This document shows positions 57,664 through 64,000 of a DNA stretch of 64,000 nucleotides, in pieces. Position 1 is the first letter of the stretch; each line of letters opens with the position of its first letter. Origin of the DNA: Pseudarthrobacter sp. AL07 (lineage in GTDB: Bacteria > Actinomycetota > Actinomycetes > Actinomycetales > Micrococcaceae). The DNA is taken from contig NZ_JASBRB010000011.1 of the NCBI RefSeq assembly GCF_029960665.1, positions 1-64,000 of the forward strand, in the 5' to 3' direction. Under the pieces are notes generated by a model. The model was given only the letters and a program-made list of their open reading frames with translations. It made no database searches and was not told the origin of the DNA. The translations under genes were made by a program, and so were the position numbers.

Positions 57664-59475
57664 TTGGGAATCAGAGATTCATTCAGCCACAGCGGAGCCA
57701 CGCCCGTCCACAGCCCGGTGCTGCGCGCATCGGTCCAGGGTCTGCGAAATCGTCCGCACGCCAAAGTTTTGATCATCGGCGGTGGCATCAACGGCGTGGG
57801 AACGTTCCGGGACCTCGCCCTGCAGGGAGTGGATGTGGCCCTGGTGGAGCGTGGCGACTACTGCCAGGGTGCCAGCGGTGCGTCCTCACACATGATTCAT
57901 GGCGGCATCCGTTACCTCGAAAACGGAGAATTCCGCCTCGTCCGGGAATCTGTAGTGGAACGCAACCGACTCCTGCGGATCGCACCGCATTATGTGAAGC
58001 CCCTCCAGACCACCATCCCCATTTTCAGCACCTTCTCCGGCGTCCTGTCGGCACCCCTGCGGTTCCTCACGCACAAACAGCAGGGCAAGCCCAAGGAGCG
58101 CGGCGCTTTCCTGATCAAACTGGGCCTGAGCATGTATGACTCGTTTTCCCGCGACGGCGGTGCCGTGCCGCGCCACCAGTTCCGCGGACGGAAGCGGGCC
58201 CTCGCCGAGCTGCCGCAGCTGCACCCCGGAATCAAATACGCTGCCACATACTTCGACGCGTCGGTGCATAACCCCGAGCGGCTCACGCTCGATGTGCTCC
58301 AGGACGGCGAAAAGGCAGGCAAGGGCAACGGCGGACCGGAAAGCTCAACAGCCCGGGCAAGCAACTACCTTGCACTTCATTCTCTCGGCGGGCCTGCCAC
58401 ACAGTCCGGCACCACGGTCCAGCTGCGCGACGAACTGACAGGGGAGCTCTTCGATTTCACCGCGGACGTCATCGTCAACACCACCGGCGCCTGGGTGGAC
58501 CTGACCAACGAAGCCATGGGGGCGGCGTCGGCCTTCATGGGCGGCACAAAAGGATCGCACATCGTACTGGACCACCCGGTCCTGCTCGAGGCCTGCAAAG
58601 GCCGGGAGATCTTCTTTGAACACACGGACGGCCGGATCGTCCTCATCTACCCCATGGGCGACCGGGTCCTGGTGGGAACCACTGACATCAATGCGGATAT
58701 GACGAAGGACGCGGTGTGCACGGATGAGGAGATCGAGTACTTCTTCAACCTGATCGGACACGTTTTCCCGGACATCAGCGTGCAGCGTGACCAGATCGTC
58801 TACACGTTCTCCGGCGTCCGCCCGCTGCCACGCCACGATGCCACCCAGCCTGGGTTTGTTTCGCGCGACTACAGCATCGAACGGCGCACCCCGGATCCCG
58901 GGGCGCCCGGCGCCGGAGCCGCGGTCGTACTCAGCCTGGTGGGCGGCAAATGGACCACATTCCGGGCGTTGGCCGAGCACATGGCAAATGATGTGCTTGC
59001 CGAGCTGGGAATGGAACGGAAGGTCTCCACGGCGAAGCTCGCCATCGGAGGCGGTGCCGGCTTCCCCACGGATGAGGCCGGAATCCAGAAATGGATCAAG
59101 GCGCACGTGGGTACCGGGCGGGATGCTGACCGCACTGCCGTCCTGTTGACGCGTTACGGCACGAGGGCAGACGACGTGATCCGCTACCTTGATGCCGGGC
59201 CGGACAGGCTGCTCCGTTCCACCCGTGAACTCAGTGTCCGGGAGCTGGAGTTTATGGCCCGGAACGAGCAGATCGGGCACCTCATCGATGTCCTGATCCG
59301 GCGTACGTCGCTCGCCTTCCGTGGACTTGTCACCGGAGAACTTCTTGTCGAGGTTGCGGACGTCCTGTCCGCCCCGCTGGGCTGGGATGCCACAGCCAAG
59401 ACCGACGAGATCAAGCATGCGCGGGAAGTACTGGAGCGATTCCACCGCGTACAGATCCACAGCCTGGTGGCCTAG
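57664..59475 (+). CDS. glpD: Glycerol-3-phosphate dehydrogenase (FAD)
   Basis: A 603-residue membrane-associated flavoprotein oxidising glycerol 3-phosphate to dihydroxyacetone phosphate and passing electrons to quinone. KVLIIGGGINGVGTFRDLAL is the FAD Rossmann loop (residues 35-54), SGASSHMIHGGIRYLENGEF the FAD/substrate signature, and PMGDRVLVGTTD lies in the substrate domain. The C-terminal DAO domain is intact. TTG start with AGGGAG 5 bases upstream. First of glpD-glpF-glpK. Confidence 0.95.
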   Translation: MGIRDSFSHSGATPVHSPVLRASVQGLRNRPHAKVLIIGGGINGVGTFRDLALQGVDVALVERGDYCQGASGASSHMIHGGIRYLENGEFRLVRESVVERNRLLRIAPHYVKPLQTTIPIFSTFSGVLSAPLRFLTHKQQGKPKERGAFLIKLGLSMYDSFSRDGGAVPRHQFRGRKRALAELPQLHPGIKYAATYFDASVHNPERLTLDVLQDGEKAGKGNGGPESSTARASNYLALHSLGGPATQSGTTVQLRDELTGELFDFTADVIVNTTGAWVDLTNEAMGAASAFMGGTKGSHIVLDHPVLLEACKGREIFFEHTDGRIVLIYPMGDRVLVGTTDINADMTKDAVCTDEEIEYFFNLIGHVFPDISVQRDQIVYTFSGVRPLPRHDATQPGFVSRDYSIERRTPDPGAPGAGAAVVLSLVGGKWTTFRALAEHMANDVLAELGMERKVSTAKLAIGGGAGFPTDEAGIQKWIKAHVGTGRDADRTAVLLTRYGTRADDVIRYLDAGPDRLLRSTRELSVRELEFMARNEQIGHLIDVLIRRTSLAFRGLVTGELLVEVADVLSAPLGWDATAKTDEIKHAREVLERFHRVQIHSLVA

Positions 59476-59518
59476 GCAGACCAGGCTGCAGCCGGGGCGT
59501 CAAAGCGCTCCGGCCCAA

Positions 59519-59543
59519 CGGTCCTTCAACCCGCGAAGGACCG
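59519..59543 (+). other. Hairpin between glpD and glpF
   Basis: Nine-base perfect arms (CGGTCCTTC at 59519-59527, GAAGGACCG at 59535-59543) with a 7-base loop, 44 bases after the glpD stop, followed by an A-rich run rather than T. It may tune mRNA stability between the two genes. Confidence 0.45.
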
Positions 59544-59565
59544 AAAACAGAAAATAGAGGAGTCA

Positions 59566-60321
59566 ATGATGTCTCTTGGAATTGTTTTTCTTTCCGAAGT
59601 CTTCGGAACGGCGATGCTCACCCTGCTGGGTTGCGGTGTCGTGGCCAACGTGGCCCTTAAAGGCACAAAAGGCAACAGCGGCGGGTTCCTGATGGTGACG
59701 TGGGGGTGGGGGATCGCCGTCTTCGCGGGTGTTTTCGTTGCCGCCAAATCCGGCGCCCACCTCAATCCAGCCGTCACGCTGGGCCTACTGGTTAAGGGCG
59801 GCAAGGAGTATGCTCCGGACGTTCCGGTGGATGTCGCGTCCACGTTCACCTACTTCGGTGGCGAACTGCTTGGCGCTTTCCTGGGCGCCGTCGTTTGCTG
59901 GGTCGCGTACAAGCAGCACTTCGATGCCGAACCCGTGGAAGCCAACAAGCTGGCAACGTTCTCCACCGGTCCGGCCATCCGCTCCACGCCCTGGAACCTG
60001 CTCACGGAAATCATCGGCACGTTTGTCCTGGTCTTCGTCATCCTGACGTTCGGCGGGACGCCCTCGGGCCTTGGGCCGCTGGCGGTGGCACTGCTCGTGG
60101 TGGGCATCGGCGTATCCCTGGGTGGACCCACGGGTTATGCCATTAATCCGGCCCGCGACCTCGGGCCCCGCATAGCCCACGCTATCCTGCCCATCAAGGG
60201 CAAGGGTTCAAGTGACTGGGCCTACTCCTGGATCCCGGTAGTGGGTCCGCTGATCGGCGGAACGCTTGCCGGTCTGGTGGCCCTCTGGGTTCCCATGATC
60301 ATGCCTGCCGTCGCCGGCTAG
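59566..60321 (+). CDS. glpF: Glycerol facilitator (aquaglyceroporin)
   Basis: A 251-residue six-helix MIP channel that lets glycerol into the cell. The two pore motifs are [12 protein letters not shown] (NPA 67-69) and [12 protein letters not shown] (NPA 193-195); the Asp after the second NPAR is typical of glycerol-conducting members. [20 protein letters not shown] is helix 5. AGAGGAG lies 5-8 bases before the ATG; a second ATG directly follows. glpK starts 43 bases after the stop. Confidence 0.95.
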   Translation: MMSLGIVFLSEVFGTAMLTLLGCGVVANVALKGTKGNSGGFLMVTWGWGIAVFAGVFVAAKSGAHLNPAVTLGLLVKGGKEYAPDVPVDVASTFTYFGGELLGAFLGAVVCWVAYKQHFDAEPVEANKLATFSTGPAIRSTPWNLLTEIIGTFVLVFVILTFGGTPSGLGPLAVALLVVGIGVSLGGPTGYAINPARDLGPRIAHAILPIKGKGSSDWAYSWIPVVGPLIGGTLAGLVALWVPMIMPAVAG

Positions 60322-60364
60322 TAACCATTTCAAACGCACACGAAATACAGACAAGGACGTCATC

Positions 60365-61879
60365 ATGAACCAGTATGTAATCGCCATCGATCAGGGCACC
60401 ACCAGCAGCCGCGCCATCGTCTTCGACCACAGTGGCAGCATCGTCTCCAGCGGCCAGCTGGAACACGAGCAGATATTTCCGCAGGCCGGCTGGGTGGAGC
60501 ACGATCCCGCTGAGATCTGGAACAACACCCGCGAAGTCATCGGCACCGCACTGTCGAAGGCAAACCTGACCCGCCACGACATCGCCGCCGTCGGCATCAC
60601 CAACCAGCGTGAAACGGCGGTTGTCTGGGACAAAACAACCGGCAAGGCCGTCTACAACGCCATTGTCTGGCAGGACACGCGCACCCAGTCGATCGTTGAT
60701 GAGCTGGCAAAAGACGGTGGAGTGGAGCGCTTTAAGGACAAGGTGGGGCTGCCGCTGGCCACCTACTTCTCGGGTACAAAGATCAAGTGGATCCTGGACA
60801 ACGTCGAAGGAGCGCGGGAAAAAGCCGAAGCAGGCGACCTCGTGTTCGGCAACACTGACTGCTGGGTGCTCTGGAATTTGACCGGCGGCGTCGACGGCGG
60901 TGTCCATGTCACCGACGTGACCAACGCTTCGCGGACCCTGTTTATGGATCTTGAGACGCTCGCCTGGGACCAGGACATCCTGGCCGCCTTTGGCGTTCCG
61001 GCCTCCATGATGCCGGTAATCAAGTCCTCCTCCGAGGTCTACGGCACCGTGCATACGTCGCAACTCCTGCGCGAAGTGCCTGTTTCCGGCATCCTGGGTG
61101 ACCAGCAGGCGGCCACGTTCGGCCAGGCGGCATTCGAAGCAGGTGAAGCCAAAAACACGTACGGCACCGGCTGCTTCCTGATCTTCAACACCGGCGAGGA
61201 GATCGTTCACTCGAAGAACGGACTGCTCACCACGGTCGGGTACAAGCTCGGAGACGCCCCCACGCACTATGCGCTGGAAGGTTCCATCGCGGTCACCGGT
61301 TCGCTGATCCAGTGGCTCCGGGACAATCTCGGCATGATCAGCAGCGCGCCGGAAGTGGAAACGCTGGCGGCGGCCGTTGAGGACAACGGCGGCGTCTACA
61401 TCGTGCCGGCGTTCTCGGGGCTCTTTGCCCCGTACTGGCGTTCGGATGCCCGCGGCGCCATTGTGGGCCTGACTCGGTTCGTCAACAAGAACCACATCGC
61501 CCGGGCGGCGCTGGAGGCCACGGCGTTCCAGACCCGCGAGGTACTGGACGCAGTCAATGCTGACTCCGGCGTTCCGCTCACGGAGTTGAAGGTCGACGGC
61601 GGCATGGTGGCCAACGACGCTCTGATGCAGTTCCAGGCGGACATCCTGGGCGTGCCGGTGATCCGTCCGAAAGTGGTGGAGACGACCGCGCTGGGCGCCG
61701 CCTACGCAGCCGGCCTCGCCGTCGGCTTCTGGAAGGACCTTGGCGAGTGCTCAGCCAACTGGGCCGAGGACAAGCGGTGGGAGCCGCAAATGGATCAGGC
61801 CGAGCAGGACCGGCAGTTGCGCCTCTGGAAGAAGGCCGTGACGAAGTCCATGGATTGGGTCGACGAGGACGTGCGCTAA
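60365..61879 (+). CDS. glpK: Glycerol kinase
   Basis: A 504-residue FGGY-family kinase making glycerol 3-phosphate and so trapping imported glycerol. [19 protein letters not shown] binds ATP phosphate, [20 protein letters not shown] and WQDTRT contact glycerol, [13 protein letters not shown] and [20 protein letters not shown] are FGGY signatures. AAGGACG lies about 8 bases before the ATG. Last gene of the glp operon; a hairpin follows. Confidence 0.96.
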   Translation: MNQYVIAIDQGTTSSRAIVFDHSGSIVSSGQLEHEQIFPQAGWVEHDPAEIWNNTREVIGTALSKANLTRHDIAAVGITNQRETAVVWDKTTGKAVYNAIVWQDTRTQSIVDELAKDGGVERFKDKVGLPLATYFSGTKIKWILDNVEGAREKAEAGDLVFGNTDCWVLWNLTGGVDGGVHVTDVTNASRTLFMDLETLAWDQDILAAFGVPASMMPVIKSSSEVYGTVHTSQLLREVPVSGILGDQQAATFGQAAFEAGEAKNTYGTGCFLIFNTGEEIVHSKNGLLTTVGYKLGDAPTHYALEGSIAVTGSLIQWLRDNLGMISSAPEVETLAAAVEDNGGVYIVPAFSGLFAPYWRSDARGAIVGLTRFVNKNHIARAALEATAFQTREVLDAVNADSGVPLTELKVDGGMVANDALMQFQADILGVPVIRPKVVETTALGAAYAAGLAVGFWKDLGECSANWAEDKRWEPQMDQAEQDRQLRLWKKAVTKSMDWVDEDVR

Positions 61880-61911
61880 GCACTCCGAACCGGTCTCCGG
61901 ACAGCAACAAA

Positions 61912-61946
61912 CAGGGAGGGTGGCCCGAGGAGCGCCGCCCTCCCTG
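61912..61946. terminator. Terminator between glpK and the convergent secreted-protein gene
   Basis: Thirteen-base arms (61912-61924 and 61934-61946) pair fully in RNA with one G-U, around a 9-base loop. It lies 33 bases after glpK and 13 bases after the opposing gene's stop. On the minus strand it is followed by the T-rich GTTTGTTGCT. Confidence 0.75.
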
Positions 61947-61958
61947 GTCTTGTCCGGG

Positions 61959-62861
61959 TCAGGGTCCGTCGAGTTCAGCCGGCGGTGTCTTCGCATAGAC
62001 GCTCCTGCTGACCGTGTATGCCCGCTCGTCCAGTTCCAGCGCTTGGGTGTTGACGGCCGCGAGCTGCGCGGCGCCCAGCTTCTTCACTGTCACCAGGTCC
62101 ATGAATTCCTGATCGGGACCGCCGACGGCGGTGACTTTCACCAGCCCTGTTCCGGCTGAGTAGAACTTCCGCTGATGTCCTGCCTCAGGCGGTTCCAGCG
62201 GGTTGTATTCATCGATCACCAGTACATCGTCGTAGCAGCCAGTCGGGACGCAGACGTGCTGGTTTTTCTTGAACACTGTCCCGCAGTCAAGGAAGTCAAC
62301 CTTGGGGGCATAGGCCTGGACATAGTCCGGCGTGCCGGTCCGGGGCCTGGCCTGCATGGCGATGCCGGCCCGGGCCTTGGCAAGCCCGCTGATGAAAGTG
62401 CTGGGCGCACCAACGAACTCGCCGGTTTCGTATTCCTCCGGATATTCGCCGAAGAGCCAGACCGTTCCCTTTCCAGTCTGCGCAAAGAAGGCCAGCTCGG
62501 ATTCCACCAGTTCGCCGTCCGAGTAGTCGCGGTCCCACAGGACACGGGTCTTGACGCCGTCGATTACCTTGGTCAGCCCGGTGACTGTATGCACGACGGT
62601 CCGTCTGCTGGTCCCTTCGGCAGAGGTCACGGTCCCCGTCGTCGTGTACTGCATGCCGGGCTTGAGCGGGAACCACTTGTTATCGATCCGGGGCGTTGCC
62701 TGGAAATCCGAACGGTCAAAATTGATCGCGGAGCCTGGCCCGCAGAGTTCCGGGGACGGTGGTGCGGCAGCCGCCGTCTCTGCCGACATCACCGTCAGCG
62801 ATCCGAAGGCCAGCAGTAATGCGGAACCGTACGCCGTGAACTTATGTGCTCGAAAAACCAT
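61959..62861 (-). CDS. Secreted protein of unknown function
   Basis: A 300-residue exported protein. The N-terminus is a signal peptide: basic MVFRAHKF, hydrophobic core near residues 12-25, and a likely cleavage after the Ala-rich stretch ending near residue 34 (AAAA-PP). The mature part is beta-rich with DNKWFPLKPGMQYTTTGTV, LWDRDYSDGELVESELAFFA and TVWLFGEYPEEYETGEF. It has four cysteines (near LCGPG, LDCGTV, CVPTGC), enough for two disulfides. I do not recognise a catalytic motif. Only 33 bases separate its start from the upstream RND gene on the same strand. Confidence 0.82.
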   Translation of the reverse strand: MVFRAHKFTAYGSALLLAFGSLTVMSAETAAAAPPSPELCGPGSAINFDRSDFQATPRIDNKWFPLKPGMQYTTTGTVTSAEGTSRRTVVHTVTGLTKVIDGVKTRVLWDRDYSDGELVESELAFFAQTGKGTVWLFGEYPEEYETGEFVGAPSTFISGLAKARAGIAMQARPRTGTPDYVQAYAPKVDFLDCGTVFKKNQHVCVPTGCYDDVLVIDEYNPLEPPEAGHQRKFYSAGTGLVKVTAVGGPDQEFMDLVTVKKLGAAQLAAVNTQALELDERAYTVSRSVYAKTPPAELDGP

Positions 62862-62894
62862 CTCACGTGCCTTTCATACTCGTGGGGGATCTGC

Positions 62895-64000
62895 CTAAAC
62901 CGCAGGGGCGGGCTGCAACTTGTGTGACCCGTGCCGGCGGCCGTGGCCGCCTTTGGCGAAACGCAGGTACAGCGAAGGGACGATGAACAGGTTGACCAGC
63001 GTTGATGTGACCAGCCCGCCCAGGATCACCACAGCCATGGGATGCTCGATCTCGTGGCCCGGGATGTTCCCCATCACCACCAGCGGCACCAAGGCCAAGG
63101 CAGTAGCGAGTGTGGTCATGAGGATCGGCGACAAGCGCTCGGAAGCCCCCCGAAGCACCAGCGCAGGTCCGAAGGGCATGCCCTCGAACTGTTCCAGGTG
63201 CTGGCAGTGGTTGATGAGCAGGATGCCGTTGCGTGCCGCGATCCCCATGAGGGTCAGGAAGCCCACCAGCGACCCGAGGGACAGGATTCCGCCGCTGAGG
63301 TGTGCGGCGATCACCCCGCCCACGAGTGCCACCGGCAACGTCAGGATGGCCAGGGTGGCCAGCCGCCAGCTCCTGAAAGCAGCCTGCAGGAGGAGGTAGA
63401 CGATGATCAGTGCGCCAATCGAGTAGAGCAGCAGCCGTTGCGATGCGGACTGGCGCTCGGCGTACTCGCCGAGAACCACCGCGCTGTAGCCGACCGGGAA
63501 CTGGATGGTTTCCATGCCGGACTTGAGCTTCTCCACCACCTTCGCCAGATCGCCTTCCTTGACGTTGGCGCTGACATCGATGCGCCTGGATCCCTCTGAA
63601 CGCTCAATGACGTTGGGGGTGGGCTTCACCGAAACCTTGGCCACATCAGCCATCCGGATTTTCGTCCCCGACGGCGTATCCAGGACGAGCTTCTCGATGC
63701 TTGTGACGCTCGTCCGGCTCTCCGGGGCGCTCCATACCTGGACATCGTAGGCTTTCCCGTCCCGGTATACGTCGCCTACCTCTTCGCCGGCTACCATCGT
63801 GGCTGCGGCGCGGCGCACATCGCCGGGCTTCAGCCCGTAGCGGTTGGCGGCTTCCAGGTCCACCTCCACATCTATCTGCGGAATGTTGGCCTGGAGGGCA
63901 ACCTTGGCGCCGATGGCTCCTGCCGTGCCGGCAAGGATTTCCTTGATCTTGTCTGCCTCCTGGCGGAGTATCGCAAGATCGTCGCCATAGACGCGGACGA
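62895..64000 (-). CDS. RND efflux permease (CusA/CzcA-like), C-terminal part
   Basis: The gene enters from the right edge; about 368 C-terminal residues are visible. RND permeases export metals or drugs using protons. The visible part has the periplasmic DN/DC regions (ANRYGLKPGDVRRAAATMVA), then helices 8-12: SIGALIIVYLLLQAAF, ATLAILTLPVALVGGVIAAH, LVGFLTLMGIAARNGILLIN, ILMTTLATALALVPLVVMG and HPMAVVILGGLVTSTLVNLF. The NGILLINH and HPMAVVILGGL motifs resemble heavy-metal (HME) RND pumps, although substrate cannot be settled without the N-terminal half. A His/Gly/Arg-rich tail follows. The upstream partner genes are outside the window. Confidence 0.9.
   Translation of the reverse strand, partial: VRVYGDDLAILRQEADKIKEILAGTAGAIGAKVALQANIPQIDVEVDLEAANRYGLKPGDVRRAAATMVAGEEVGDVYRDGKAYDVQVWSAPESRTSVTSIEKLVLDTPSGTKIRMADVAKVSVKPTPNVIERSEGSRRIDVSANVKEGDLAKVVEKLKSGMETIQFPVGYSAVVLGEYAERQSASQRLLLYSIGALIIVYLLLQAAFRSWRLATLAILTLPVALVGGVIAAHLSGGILSLGSLVGFLTLMGIAARNGILLINHCQHLEQFEGMPFGPALVLRGASERLSPILMTTLATALALVPLVVMGNIPGHEIEHPMAVVILGGLVTSTLVNLFIVPSLYLRFAKGGHGRRHGSHKLQPAPAV

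Overview
The window is a high-G+C chromosome segment of an actinobacterium, most likely Arthrobacter, Pseudarthrobacter or a close relative in the Micrococcaceae. The evidence is gene order and content: a mycobacterial-type mIHF in the order pyrF-mihF-gmk-rpoZ-coaBC-metK-priA, a MurT/GatD pair, a PriA that has lost its helicase motifs, an actinobacterial acVLRF1 protein, frequent GTG and TTG starts, and TANNNT -10 boxes. Nearly all of it is core housekeeping DNA. I see no insertion sequences, prophage, CRISPR array, rRNA or tRNA genes.

Layout. 1-4.7 kb: the end of pdxS, a NOX-like flavocytochrome, murT-gatD (minus strand) and pdxT, so the two PLP synthase genes are split. 4.7-11.4 kb: yebC, ruvC-ruvA-ruvB, yajC-secD-secF. 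11.5-17.1 kb: the (p)ppGpp enzyme rel, a convergent gene of unknown function overlapping it, a DUF349 protein and a membrane-anchored cyclophilin. 17.3-25 kb: hisS, an amino-acid permease, aspS, a GNAT, acVLRF1 (ribosome rescue) and rarA. 25.2-37.1 kb: rpsD, DUF948 and DUF6167-like proteins, alaS, ruvX, mltG, then aroE-aroC-aroK-aroB, a TPR-like protein, efp and nusB. 37.2-53.6 kb: a PrsW-type protease on the minus strand, the pyrimidine operon pyrR-pyrB-pyrC-(PH-like)-carA-carB-pyrF, then mihF-gmk-rpoZ-coaBC-metK-priA. 53.7-64 kb: a minus-strand unit of SorC-type regulator, aldo/keto reductase, alpha/beta hydrolase and GT4 glycosyltransferase, divergent from glpD-glpF-glpK; then a secreted four-cysteine protein and the C-terminal part of an RND efflux permease.

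How the genes work together. Many neighbours overlap by 1-17 bp (murT/gatD, ruvA/ruvB, secD/secF, ruvX/mltG/aroE, aroC/aroK/aroB/TPR, efp/nusB, pyrR/pyrB/pyrC/PH, carA/carB/pyrF, ABH/GT4), which points to tightly coupled operons. The aro genes run from dehydroquinate synthesis to chorismate, but the dehydroquinate dehydratase step is missing here. The pyr operon covers carbamoyl phosphate to UMP except pyrD and pyrE, and a sequence closely resembling a PyrR-binding loop overlaps the pyrR ribosome binding site. The glp genes import, phosphorylate and oxidise glycerol; the regulator facing them lies across a perfect inverted repeat.

I did not find a clearly new system. The most useful leads are the four-gene unit facing the glp operon, the PyrR loop, the histidine-rich cytoplasmic arm of MltG, the unknown membrane/PH-like and TPR proteins embedded in the pyr and aro operons, the long antisense overlap at the end of rel, and several promoters that appear to give leaderless mRNAs.
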